A stretch of DNA of 64,000 nt from Kitasatospora viridis (lineage in GTDB: Bacteria > Actinomycetota > Actinomycetes > Streptomycetales > Streptomycetaceae), in NCBI RefSeq assembly GCF_007829815.1, contig NZ_VIWT01000001.1:4865001-4929000 (forward strand), read 5' to 3'. Under the pieces are notes generated by a model that worked only from the letters and a program-made list of their open reading frames with translations, was not told the DNA's origin and did no database searches. The position numbers and the translations under genes were made by a program. Shown in pieces: positions 27,928-35,916 of the stretch. Every line of letters starts with the position of its first letter. The first letter of the stretch is position 1.

Positions 27928-29202
27928 ATGGGGTTCCCCGCCGACGAATGGCCGGACGGACCCCTGCTCGGAGGTGGTCCCGGGCCGCGCGCCGAGGCGC
28001 CGACGGTGCTGCTCGGCTCGCCCGGCGGCGGACGCCTGCTGCCCGGCCCGCCCGGCTCCGCCGAGCCGCCCGCCGCGGCCTGGAGCGGCGACCAGTGGCA
28101 GCGGGCCTACCAACGCGTTCGGCTGACCGGCCGGGCGTACGTCTGGCTCAACCTGGTCGAGCAGCGGCTGCGCTCCCTGCTGGACGAACTGCTCCGCCCG
28201 GTCTACGCACCCGCGCACGGCGCCGACTGGGTGACCGCCGCGGCCGGGCCGGTCGGCGAGGAGTGGGTGCGCCGGGCCGCCGCCGTGCGCGAGGTGAGCC
28301 GGCGCAAGGGCTTCCTGCTCGACCCGGACGACGACGACCCGCTGGTCTTCCTGACCCTGCCCCAGCTGCGCGAGCTGATGGTGCAGCACTGGCCGTGCTT
28401 CGAGCCGTACCTGGACGACCGGCGGGAGATCGAGCTGGCGCTGGACGAGCTGGAGGTCGCCCGGCACGTGGTCTCGCGCAACCGGAGCCTGTCGGCCACC
28501 GTGCTGGCGCAGACCGAGCGGGCCGCCGCCCGGGTGCTCGGCCTGCTGGACGGCCGGCCGGCCGCAGCCGGCGGGCTGCCCGCCGACGTGATCGAGGAGC
28601 TGGTCGCCGGGCGGTACGCGGACGTCGCCGCGGTGCACGCCGACCGGGTGCGGCTGCAGCGCGACCTGCCGGTGGAGGACCTGCTGGAGGGCGCCCGGCG
28701 GCTGGACGCGATCGGCATCGGGCTGGGCATGCTCTGTCAGAACTTCACCGGGAAGCGGCTGGTGAAGCTGGCCGCCGACGGCTGCCGGGCCCGGCTGCTC
28801 TTCCTCAACCCGGCCAGCAGCGCGGTGCGCCGGCGCGAGCGGGAGCTGGGGCTGGGGCGCGGCGAGCTGGCCCGCTCGATCGAGATGAACATCATGCACG
28901 TGCGCCGGGTGCGGGCCCGGCTGCGCGATCCGGGGGGCTTCGAGATCCGGGTCTTCGACGAGACCCCGCGGTTCACCGCCTACCTGGTGGAGGGCGCCCG
29001 GGTGCCCGGTTCCCGCCGCCGCACCGGCGACCTCGGGGTGGTGCAGCCGTACCTGCGCCGGGCCCGGGGGATCGAGTCGCCGGCCCTGGTGCTGCGGGCC
29101 GCCCCCGATCCGGAGGCGGCGAAGGACGGCGAGCCGGGGCTGTTGGAGGTCTACCGGGAGGAGTTCGAGGGGGTTTGGGCGGATTCGCGCCCGGTGAGCT
29201 GA
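27928..29202 (+). CDS. SAV2148-type HEPN domain protein
   Basis: A 424-residue cytoplasmic protein of a family known to me only from actinomycetes and annotated as HEPN-containing. The first 50 residues are Gly/Pro-rich. A helical HEPN-like region spans about 60-215 (AYVWLNLVEQRLRSLLDELL; LALDELEVARHVVSRNR). The C-terminal part, about 230-420, includes LFLNPASSAVRRRERELG and FEIRVFDETPRFTAYLVEG, reminiscent of phospholipase-D-like or effector-sensing domains. The HEPN RNase motif (R-x4-6-H) is not evident: RNRSLSATV lacks the histidine, so nuclease activity is doubtful. The ATG at 27928 has a GAGGTGAGG ribosome site. Confidence 0.75.
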   Translation: MGFPADEWPDGPLLGGGPGPRAEAPTVLLGSPGGGRLLPGPPGSAEPPAAAWSGDQWQRAYQRVRLTGRAYVWLNLVEQRLRSLLDELLRPVYAPAHGADWVTAAAGPVGEEWVRRAAAVREVSRRKGFLLDPDDDDPLVFLTLPQLRELMVQHWPCFEPYLDDRREIELALDELEVARHVVSRNRSLSATVLAQTERAAARVLGLLDGRPAAAGGLPADVIEELVAGRYADVAAVHADRVRLQRDLPVEDLLEGARRLDAIGIGLGMLCQNFTGKRLVKLAADGCRARLLFLNPASSAVRRRERELGLGRGELARSIEMNIMHVRRVRARLRDPGGFEIRVFDETPRFTAYLVEGARVPGSRRRTGDLGVVQPYLRRARGIESPALVLRAAPDPEAAKDGEPGLLEVYREEFEGVWADSRPVS

Positions 29203-29206
29203 AGGG

Positions 29207-29225
29207 TGAGCTGAGCCTTACCTAA
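29207..29225. promoter_or_regulatory. Iron-box-like site 1 (DmdR/IdeR)
   Basis: On the minus strand TTAGGTAAGGCTCAGCTCA. It matches the DmdR1/IdeR consensus TTAGGTTAGGCTCACCTAA (recalled, not searched) at 16 of 19 positions. It is upstream of the efe operon and just past the HEPN gene stop. Confidence 0.55.
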
Positions 29226-29267
29226 CCCGTTACCGACTTTCCGTGGACCCCTGTGCCGGGCCGTGAC

Positions 29268-29286
29268 TAAGGTATGCCTAAGCTAA
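29268..29286. promoter_or_regulatory. Iron-box-like site 2 (DmdR/IdeR)
   Basis: TAAGGTATGCCTAAGCTAA; its complement matches the recalled iron-box consensus at 15 of 19 positions. It lies 61 bases from site 1 and 68 from the efeUO start. Repression by iron-loaded DmdR1 is the expected logic for an iron importer. Confidence 0.65.
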
Positions 29287-29353
29287 GTACCGGTCGCGAC
29301 CGCGGCCCTCGCACGCCTTGGCCGTGATTGAGAATCAGGGGAGTTCAGCACCG

Positions 29354-31429
29354 ATGTGGGACGACGCGTTTCCAAGCTTTCTGATCGGGCTTCGGGAGGG
29401 CCTGGAAGCCGGCCTCATCGTCTCGATCCTGGTCGCCACGCTGGTCCGGTCCGGTCAGAAGGGCCGTCTCCCGCAGGTGTGGACCGGCGTGCTGGCCGCC
29501 CTCGCCCTCGCCCTCAGCTTCGGCGCGGTGCTCACCTTCACCGCCGCCAACCTCTCCGGCCAGGCGCAGGAGGCCTTCGGCGGCGCGCTCAGCCTGATCG
29601 CGGTCGCCTTCGTCACCGCGATGGTCTTCTGGATGCGCAAGTCCGCCCGGACGCTCTCCTCGGACATCCGCGAGAAGGTCACCGCCGCGCTCGGCATGGG
29701 CGCCGGGATGCTGGTCGTCACCAGCTTCCTGGCGGTCGGTCGGGAGGGCCTGGAGACCTCGCTCTTCCTGTGGACCACCGCCCGCTCCGCGGGTGAGGCC
29801 ACCGGCCCGGCGATCGGCGCCGGGACCGGCCTGGTGCTCGCCGCCGGGCTCTGCTGGGGCCTGTACCGGCGGGTGCTGAAGATCAACCTGACCCGGTTCT
29901 TCACCAACACCGGCCTGGTGCTGATCGTGATCGCCGCCGGCGTGCTCAGCTACGGCCTGCGGGACCTGCAGGAGGGCGGGGTGCTGCCCGGCGCGCACGC
30001 CTACGCCTTCGACCTGAGCGGCTCGCTGGACGCCGGCTCCTGGTACGCGACGCTGGTGCAGGGCGTGTTCAACCTGACCGTCACGATGACCTGGCTCCAG
30101 GTGGTGGCCTATGTGGCCTACCTGGCGGTGGTGTTGACGCTCTTCGTCCGCGGGATGCGGAGCACAGCGCCCAAGCCGGTCGAGGCCGAGGTCGTTCCGG
30201 TCGAGGCCGAGACCGAGGTCGTCGACGAGGCTACGGAGGAGCCGACCGCGCCGGGGGAGCGCTCCCGCAACCGCTGGCTGCTGCCCGCCGCGCTGGTCAC
30301 CGTCCCGGCCGTGGTGGCCGGCGTGGTGATCGCCGCCAGCGACGGCAAGCCGGCCGCCGCCGGCACGGTGACCGTCTCGGATGCCAAGAGCGAGTGCGGC
30401 AAGGGCTTCGGCACCCCGCAGCCCGGCCAGCAGACCTTCCAGATGCACAACACCGGCAGCAAGACCTCCGAGGTCTACCTGGTCAACCCGGGCACCAACG
30501 CGGTCTACGGCGAGATCGAGGGCCTGGCCCCCGGCACCACCCGCCCGCTCACCGCCACCATCGGCAACGGCGACCTGGCCTGGCGCTGCGTGCCCACCGG
30601 CGGCGACCCGGTCACCTCCGCCACCGTGCACGTCAGCGGCGGACAGGCCGTCAAGGCGGTGCTGCCGGTCTCCGCGGACGACCTGAAGGCCCCGCTCGAC
30701 CAGTACAAGGCCTACGTCAACTCCGGCCTGGCCGAGCTGGTGACGCTCACCCAGAAGCTCCAGTCCGACGTGCACGCCGGCGACCTGACGGCGGCCAAGG
30801 CCGACTGGCTCACCGCCCACCTCAAGTACTCCTCGCTGGGCGCCGCCTACGGCACCTTCGCCGACCTGGACAAGAAGATCAACGGCCGGGCCGACGGCCT
30901 GCCGGACGGCGTCCAGGACAAGGACTTCACCGGCTTCCACCGGGTCGAGTACGGCCTCTGGCACGGCCAGAGCGCGGCCGACCTGACCCCGGCCGCGGAC
31001 CAGCTCAGCAGTGACGTGGCCGACCTGCAGCAGAAGTTCCCCGGCCAGGACTTCGACCCCACCGACCTGCCGCTGCGCACCCACGAGATCCTGGAGAACA
31101 CCCTCCAGTTCGAGCTCTCCGGCGACACCGACGAGGGCAGCGGCACCAACCTGGCCACCGCCCAGGCCAACCTGGCCGGCACCCGGGAGCTGCTGACGGT
31201 GCTCCAGCCGCTGATCCAGGCCCGCGGCCCGCAGCTGCTGGACACCGTGAACGCGGACTTCAAGCGCCTGGCCGACCTGGTCGCCGCCGCCCAGCACCCG
31301 GACGGCGGTTGGACCCCGGTGCAGCAGCTGGACCAGCCCACCCGGATGCGGCTGAACGGCGCCACCGGCCAGCTGCTCGAAGACCTCGCCCCGATTCCCG
31401 ACCTTCTTGAGATCCGGAAGTCCGCCTGA
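29354..31429 (+). CDS. Iron permease-EfeO fusion (FTR1 domain, cupredoxin-like domain, M75/imelysin domain)
   Basis: A 691-residue fusion of two components of the EfeUOB ferrous iron importer. The N-terminal FTR1/EfeU part (about 1-275) has seven hydrophobic helices and the two REGLE iron motifs (GLREGLEAGL near 12, VGREGLETSL near 133). A charged linker and one more helix (about 308-328) lead to an extracytoplasmic cupredoxin-like domain (about 335-430), then the EfeO M75 domain (about 440-691: VNSGLAELVTLTQKL; GFHRVEYGLWHG; RTHEILENTLQFELSG). E. coli encodes these as separate proteins. The ATG at 29354 has GGGGAG upstream. The stop shares its A with the efeB start. Confidence 0.93.
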   Translation: MWDDAFPSFLIGLREGLEAGLIVSILVATLVRSGQKGRLPQVWTGVLAALALALSFGAVLTFTAANLSGQAQEAFGGALSLIAVAFVTAMVFWMRKSARTLSSDIREKVTAALGMGAGMLVVTSFLAVGREGLETSLFLWTTARSAGEATGPAIGAGTGLVLAAGLCWGLYRRVLKINLTRFFTNTGLVLIVIAAGVLSYGLRDLQEGGVLPGAHAYAFDLSGSLDAGSWYATLVQGVFNLTVTMTWLQVVAYVAYLAVVLTLFVRGMRSTAPKPVEAEVVPVEAETEVVDEATEEPTAPGERSRNRWLLPAALVTVPAVVAGVVIAASDGKPAAAGTVTVSDAKSECGKGFGTPQPGQQTFQMHNTGSKTSEVYLVNPGTNAVYGEIEGLAPGTTRPLTATIGNGDLAWRCVPTGGDPVTSATVHVSGGQAVKAVLPVSADDLKAPLDQYKAYVNSGLAELVTLTQKLQSDVHAGDLTAAKADWLTAHLKYSSLGAAYGTFADLDKKINGRADGLPDGVQDKDFTGFHRVEYGLWHGQSAADLTPAADQLSSDVADLQQKFPGQDFDPTDLPLRTHEILENTLQFELSGDTDEGSGTNLATAQANLAGTRELLTVLQPLIQARGPQLLDTVNADFKRLADLVAAAQHPDGGWTPVQQLDQPTRMRLNGATGQLLEDLAPIPDLLEIRKSA

Positions 31430-32757
31430 TGACCAGCCAGCAGCCCACCACCGGCTCCTGCCCGTTCCCGCACGCCGCCGCCGCGGTCCGCCCCGAGCCG
31501 ACCGACGGCTGCCCGGCCGGGCCCGCCCGCCGCCGCTTCCTGGGCGCCGCGCTCGGCGTCGGCGCGGCCGGCGCGGCCCTGGCCGGCGGGGCGCTCGCCC
31601 TGGCCGGCGGCTCGCAGCCGGCCGCCGCGGCCGAGGACAGCCGACCGGACCAGGCGGTGCCGTTCCACGGCGAGCACCAGGCGGGCGTCCTGACGCCGCA
31701 GCAGACCCAGGCGATGTTCGTCTCCTTCGACGTGATCGCCCAGGACCGGCCCGCGCTGGAGCAGCTCTTCCGCACCCTGACCGACCGGATCCGGTTCCTC
31801 ACCTCCGGCGGCACCCCGCCCGACCTCGGGGTCGGCGCGCCGCCCTCGGACAACGGGATCCTCGGCCCCACCGTGCCGAGCGACAACCTGACCGTCACGG
31901 TCGGCGTCGGCGCCTCGCTGTTCGACGGGCGGTACGGGCTGGCCGGCGCCAAGCCCGCCAAGCTGGCGCCGATGCGCACCTTCCCGAACGACAACCTGCA
32001 GGCGGCCGAGCTGCACGGCGACCTCTCGCTGCAGATCTGCGCCAACAGCCAGGACACCGTGCTGCACGCGCTGCGCGACATCGCCCGGCACACCCGCGGC
32101 GCGATGCAGGTCAAGTGGCGGATCGACGGCTTCCAGAACGCGCCCCGCCCGGCCGGCGCGCAGCGCAACCTGCTCGGCTTCAAGGACGGCATCGTCAACC
32201 CCGACGTGAAGTCCGGCCGCGAGATGGACCGGCTGGTCTGGGTCAAGGCCGGCACGGGCGAACCCGCCTGGGCCACCGGCGGCAGCTACCAGGTGATCCG
32301 GGTGATCCGGATGCTGGTGGAGTTCTGGGACCGGGTCTCGCTGGCCGAGCAGGAGAAGATGTTCGGCCGCCGCAAGGACACCGGCGCACCGCTGGACGGC
32401 GCGAACGAGACCGACGCGCCGGACTACGCCAAGGACCCCGACGGCAACGCGATCCCGCTGGACGCGCACATCCGGCTGGCCAACCCGCGCACCGACAAGA
32501 CCGACGACTCGCGCATCCTGCGCCGCGGCTACAACTACGACCGCGGCGTGGACAACGTCGGCAACCTCGACATGGGCCTGGCCTTCTGCTGCTACCAGCA
32601 GGACGTGGTCCGCCAGTTCGAGGCCACCCAGACCCGGCTGATCGACGAGCCGCTGGTCGACTACATCTCGCCCACCGGCGGCGGCTACTTCTTCGTCCTG
32701 CCGGGCGTGCGGGACACCGCCGACTGGCTCGGCCGCACCCTGTTCGCGGCGGCGTAG
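31429..32757 (+). CDS. efeB: Deferrochelatase/Dyp-type peroxidase EfeB
   Basis: Haem-dependent Dyp-type peroxidase of 442 residues, exported by the Tat pathway; signal ARRRFLGAALGVGAAGAA at about 28-45. With EfeUO it oxidises ferrous iron for uptake, and it has been credited with releasing iron from haem. Dyp features: LNGIVNP-type motif present as GFKDGIVNPDV near 246, haem-ligand His region in GDLSLQICANSQDTVLHAL, and DRGVDNVGNLDMGLAFCCYQ split around residues 371-390. Length is typical. Overlap of one base with efeUO implies coupled translation. Confidence 0.94.
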   Translation: MTSQQPTTGSCPFPHAAAAVRPEPTDGCPAGPARRRFLGAALGVGAAGAALAGGALALAGGSQPAAAAEDSRPDQAVPFHGEHQAGVLTPQQTQAMFVSFDVIAQDRPALEQLFRTLTDRIRFLTSGGTPPDLGVGAPPSDNGILGPTVPSDNLTVTVGVGASLFDGRYGLAGAKPAKLAPMRTFPNDNLQAAELHGDLSLQICANSQDTVLHALRDIARHTRGAMQVKWRIDGFQNAPRPAGAQRNLLGFKDGIVNPDVKSGREMDRLVWVKAGTGEPAWATGGSYQVIRVIRMLVEFWDRVSLAEQEKMFGRRKDTGAPLDGANETDAPDYAKDPDGNAIPLDAHIRLANPRTDKTDDSRILRRGYNYDRGVDNVGNLDMGLAFCCYQQDVVRQFEATQTRLIDEPLVDYISPTGGGYFFVLPGVRDTADWLGRTLFAAA

Positions 32758-32760
32758 CGG

Positions 32761-32779
32761 GGCGGCGGCCGGCGCCGCC
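32761..32779 (+). terminator. Possible efe operon terminator
   Basis: GGCGGCG and CGCCGCC (7-base arms, 5-base loop) directly after the efeB stop. It is short for this genome. Confidence 0.4.
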
Positions 32780-32871
32780 GCGGACCCGGCGGGTCCTCTT
32801 GTCACAGGTCGCGGCCATCATGGGAGCCGACGGAACGACAGGGGGACGTCGGTGGGACGAAAGAGGCGCTG

Positions 32872-33612
32872 ATGATGGGCGAGCTTGACGGCGGCGGGCC
32901 GGGCGCGGCGCCGTGGTGGCAGGGACCCCTGGTGGGGTTCGACCTGGAGACCACCGGGACGGACCCGGCCCAGTCGCGGATCGTGACGGCCGCGCTGGTC
33001 GAGGTGCTGGACGGGGTGCCGGTGCGCACCACGCGGTGGCTGCTCGACCCCGGGGTGCCGATACCCGAACCGGCCCGGGCGATCCACGGGATCAGCGACG
33101 AGCAGGTGCGCAGCGCCGGGCGGCCCGCCGCCGAGGCGGTCGAGGAGATCGCGGCGGCGCTGTGCGAGCGGCTCGGCCGGGGCACCCCGGTGGTGGCGTT
33201 CAACGCGCCGTTCGACCTCTCGCTGCTCGACGCCGAGCTGCGCCGGCACGGCCGCGCGCCGCTGGCCGACCGGCTGGCCGGCGAACTGGTCGCCCCGGTG
33301 CTGGACGCGCTGGTGATCGACCGCGCGGTGGACCGCTACCGCAAGGGCTCGCGCGGTCTGCAGCGGGTCTGCGAGGTGTACGGGATCGAGCTGGCCGACG
33401 CCCACGAGGCGGCCAGCGACGCGCTGGCGGCGGTCCGGGTCGCGGTCGCGCTGGGCCGGCGCTACCCCACCGAGGTGGGGGAGTTGACGCTGGCCGCGCT
33501 GCACGAGCAGCAGGTGCACTGGTACCGCGAGTGGGCGCAGGGCCTGCAGTCCTGGCTCCGTTCGGGCAAGGACCCGCAGGCCGTGGTGGACGCCCGCTGG
33601 CCGATGCGCTGA
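32872..33612 (+). CDS. 3'-5' exonuclease, DNA polymerase III epsilon-like (DnaQ/DEDD family)
   Basis: A 246-residue DEDD exonuclease. Exo I is VGFDLETTGTD near 20-30, Exo II is VVAFNAPFDLSLLDAEL near 107-123, and Exo III is DAHEAASDALAAVRVA near 178-193, with the catalytic His five residues before the final Asp (HEAASD), the DEDDh form. It probably acts in repair or as an accessory proofreader. A second ATG at 32875 is equally possible. It is 114 bases after efeB and converges on the deacetylase gene. Confidence 0.92.
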   Translation: MMGELDGGGPGAAPWWQGPLVGFDLETTGTDPAQSRIVTAALVEVLDGVPVRTTRWLLDPGVPIPEPARAIHGISDEQVRSAGRPAAEAVEEIAAALCERLGRGTPVVAFNAPFDLSLLDAELRRHGRAPLADRLAGELVAPVLDALVIDRAVDRYRKGSRGLQRVCEVYGIELADAHEAASDALAAVRVAVALGRRYPTEVGELTLAALHEQQVHWYREWAQGLQSWLRSGKDPQAVVDARWPMR

Positions 33613-33625
33613 CGCCCACCCGTTC

Positions 33626-33640
33626 CTGACGGTCCGTCAG
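33626..33640. repeat. Dispersed palindrome CTGACGGWCCGTCAG, copy D
   Basis: CTGACGGTCCGTCAG between the convergent exonuclease and deacetylase genes; its right arm contains the deacetylase stop codon. Preceded by GTTC, as at copy B. Here it might also act as a weak terminator. Confidence 0.5.
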
Positions 33641-34683
33641 CTAGCCGGGAAGTCGAAGGTGTAGCCCTGCTGGACCAGCCAGGGCAGCAGCTGGGCCAGT
33701 GCGGCGACGCTCTGCGAGCGGTCGCCGCCGCCGTCGTGCATCAGGATGATGCCGCCGGGCCGCAGCTCCTTGTGCACGTTGGCCAGGATGGCCGGCACGC
33801 CGGGCCTGGACCAGTCGAGGGTGTCCACGGTCCAGCCGAGCGGGCGCAGGCCGCTCTGGACGGCGATCTGGCGGTTCTCCGCGCTGAAGTCGCCGCCGGG
33901 GGCGCGGAACCAGCTGATCCGGGTGCCGGGGCCGCCGGCCTTCTCGATCATGTCCTTGGCCCCGTTGATCTCGTAGACCTGCTTGTCGTGCGAGAGCGTG
34001 TGCATCGGCTGCGGGTGGTGCACGGTGTGGTCGCAGAGCCGGTGGCCCTCGGCCAGGATGCGCTGCACGATCGCCGGGTCGGCGGCGGCCTGCGGGCCGA
34101 TCTCGCAGAAGGTCGCCTTGGCGTGGTACTGGGCGAGCAGGTCGAGGATCTTCGGGGTGGCCGGGCCGGGGCCGTCGTCGAAGGTGAGCGCGACGGTGCG
34201 GCCGCCGGTCGCGGTGCCGTAGGCGATCGAGGCGGCGGGCGCGTCCGGGGCGGGCGGCGGGGCGGCCGCGGTGGTCGCGGGCGCGGGGCTGCCGGGCGGG
34301 GTGGGGGTGCTGCTGCCGGTGCCGGCGTTGTGGCCGGGGCTCGGCCGGCCGGTCGGGCCGGGGGCCGGCTTGCCACCGGGCTTGCCGCTGGGGGTCGTTG
34401 CGCCGGGGGTCGTTCCGTCGGGCGTCGTTCCGTCGGGGGCCTCGCTGCTGGCGGCCGGGCCGCTGGACGCCGTTGCGCCGGGGGTCGTTGCGCCGGCCCC
34501 GGGGCTGGTGCCGCCGTCCGTCGGCCCGTTCGCCGCCGTGCTCGCGCTGGGCGCGCCCTTCGCGCTGTCGCTGCCGCCGGTCTGGCCGGGGCCGCAGGCG
34601 CAGGCCAGGGCGAGTGTGACGGTGGCCACGCAGCCCAGGGCGGCGCGGCGCAGAACGGTGCGGTGGTTGCCGGAGGCGGTCAT
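33637..34683 (-). CDS. Secreted polysaccharide deacetylase (NodB domain)
   Basis: A 348-residue exported CE4 deacetylase acting on cell-wall or chitin-like N-acetyl sugars. The signal peptide is at 1-30 and has cysteines near its end (LALACACG), though the lipobox is imperfect, so lipid anchoring is uncertain. A 120-residue Ser/Thr/Pro/Gly linker follows. The NodB domain is at about 155-348: metal/catalytic Asp pair in ALTFDDGPGPATPKI, His pair in CDHTVHHPQ, FRAPGGDFS, and the catalytic-His motif ILMHDGGG. The threonine-rich linker has simple repeats (TTPGAT-like). An inverted repeat 100 bases upstream may control it. Confidence 0.92.
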   Translation of the reverse strand: MTASGNHRTVLRRAALGCVATVTLALACACGPGQTGGSDSAKGAPSASTAANGPTDGGTSPGAGATTPGATASSGPAASSEAPDGTTPDGTTPGATTPSGKPGGKPAPGPTGRPSPGHNAGTGSSTPTPPGSPAPATTAAAPPPAPDAPAASIAYGTATGGRTVALTFDDGPGPATPKILDLLAQYHAKATFCEIGPQAAADPAIVQRILAEGHRLCDHTVHHPQPMHTLSHDKQVYEINGAKDMIEKAGGPGTRISWFRAPGGDFSAENRQIAVQSGLRPLGWTVDTLDWSRPGVPAILANVHKELRPGGIILMHDGGGDRSQSVAALAQLLPWLVQQGYTFDFPAS

Positions 34684-34784
34684 GCGGCAGCTCCTGACGT
34701 TGGATCAGCCGCGTGGGATCGGTGCGCGACTGCTGCCTACGACGATGGTGGCGCGGAGAGCGGTTCCGAAATGATGAGAGGATT

Positions 34785-34800
34785 GTGAGAGCTATCTCAC
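34785..34800. promoter_or_regulatory. Inverted repeat upstream of the deacetylase gene
   Basis: GTGAGA-GCTA-TCTCAC, perfect 6-base arms, in a stretch much less GC-rich than its neighbours. A TTGGTG on the minus strand overlaps its edge and could be a -35. Regulator unknown. Confidence 0.4.
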
Positions 34801-34861
34801 CAAAGCTGGGAGTTCGCCCCGCCCCGCCGCGCCGTCGTGCGTGCCCGAAGCGTCGCCCCGG

Positions 34862-35791
34862 TCAGAAGGAGTGCCAGCGCACCGACCGGTCGCCGTCGCG
34901 CAGCGACGCCACCCGGCGGCGGAACTCGGCCGGCGCCGCCCCGCCGTTCGCCGCGTGCTGCGCCACCCAGGCCGCGCTCGCGATCTCCCGGGCCCCGCAG
35001 AGCACCCGGAACCCGGCCCAGTCCCGCACGTCCCAGCCGTAGCCGCGGGCGAAGGCGAGGTAGTCCGCCTCCGCCATGCCGTACCGCAGGTACCCGAGGG
35101 CGACCACCACCAGGTCGTGCTCGCGCAGGTCGTCGGCGACGGTCTCCAGGTCGACCAGCACCGGGCCGTGCGGGCCGAGGTGCACGTTGCGCGGCAGCGC
35201 GTCGCCGTGGATCAGGCCGGTCGGCAGCACCGGGACCAGTTCGGCCAGTTCGGCCTCCCGCTGCTCGCAGAGCCGGAGCAGGAAGCCGGTGTCCGCCGGG
35301 TCGAGCAGGCCCGTGGCCGAGTGCAGCCAGCGCGGCACCGGGGCGAGCAGGCGGCGCGGCGGCAGCGGCGGGTCCAGCGCGGGCGCGCCCGGCAGCAGGT
35401 GCAGGGCGCGCAGCAGTGGGCCGAGGTCGGCCGGGGTGGCCGGGCGCACCTGCGGGGCGAGCCGGTGCCAGAAGGTCACCGGGTGCCCGTCCGCGGTCGG
35501 CGGCCGGCCGCCGGGCTGCTCGACCAGGCCGTCGGCCGGGCGGGGGACCGGGATCCCGGCGCCGTCCAGCCAGCGGGCCACGGCCAGCTCCCGGCCGGCC
35601 CGTTCGGCCAGCTCCGGGTGCCGGCCCACCTTGGCGACCACGGCCGGGTCGCCGAGGTCGAAGACGGCGTTCTCGCCCAGGGCGATCAGCCGGGCGCCGG
35701 CGGGTTCCGGCAGTCCGAGGCCGGCGCAGGCGCGGGCGAGCAGATCGCGGGCCCTGGCTTCGTCGAAGAGCGGTGCGGGGTCGGCGTCCAT
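34862..35791 (-). CDS. Aminoglycoside-phosphotransferase-fold kinase
   Basis: A 309-residue small-molecule kinase of the APH/choline-kinase-like fold. N-lobe contains IALGENAVFDLGDPAVVAKVG at about 40-60 (invariant Lys in VAKVG). The catalytic loop is LIHGDALPRNV near 195-205 and the metal-binding DFG-equivalent is VLVDLETVADDL near 212. Substrate is not predictable; these proteins are often wrongly called antibiotic resistance genes. ATG at 35791 is preferred over the GTG two codons upstream. It lies 178 bases upstream of the deacetylase gene on the same strand, with an apparent promoter between. Confidence 0.85.
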   Translation of the reverse strand: MDADPAPLFDEARARDLLARACAGLGLPEPAGARLIALGENAVFDLGDPAVVAKVGRHPELAERAGRELAVARWLDGAGIPVPRPADGLVEQPGGRPPTADGHPVTFWHRLAPQVRPATPADLGPLLRALHLLPGAPALDPPLPPRRLLAPVPRWLHSATGLLDPADTGFLLRLCEQREAELAELVPVLPTGLIHGDALPRNVHLGPHGPVLVDLETVADDLREHDLVVVALGYLRYGMAEADYLAFARGYGWDVRDWAGFRVLCGAREIASAAWVAQHAANGGAAPAEFRRRVASLRDGDRSVRWHSF

Positions 35792-35916
35792 GCGCACGAA
35801 CCTACCGGCCGCACCCCTCGCGGGGGACGACCGGCAGCGGGTTCGGCTGAGTGACCGTCAGATGATCAGGGCGGCCGTCGCAGGGCCAGGGCGGCCGTCG
35901 GAGGGTCAGCTGCCGC

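Noticed and set aside
34862..35791. Aminoglycoside resistance gene
   Set aside because: The kinase fold is shared by many small-molecule kinases and nothing in sequence or context points to antibiotics.
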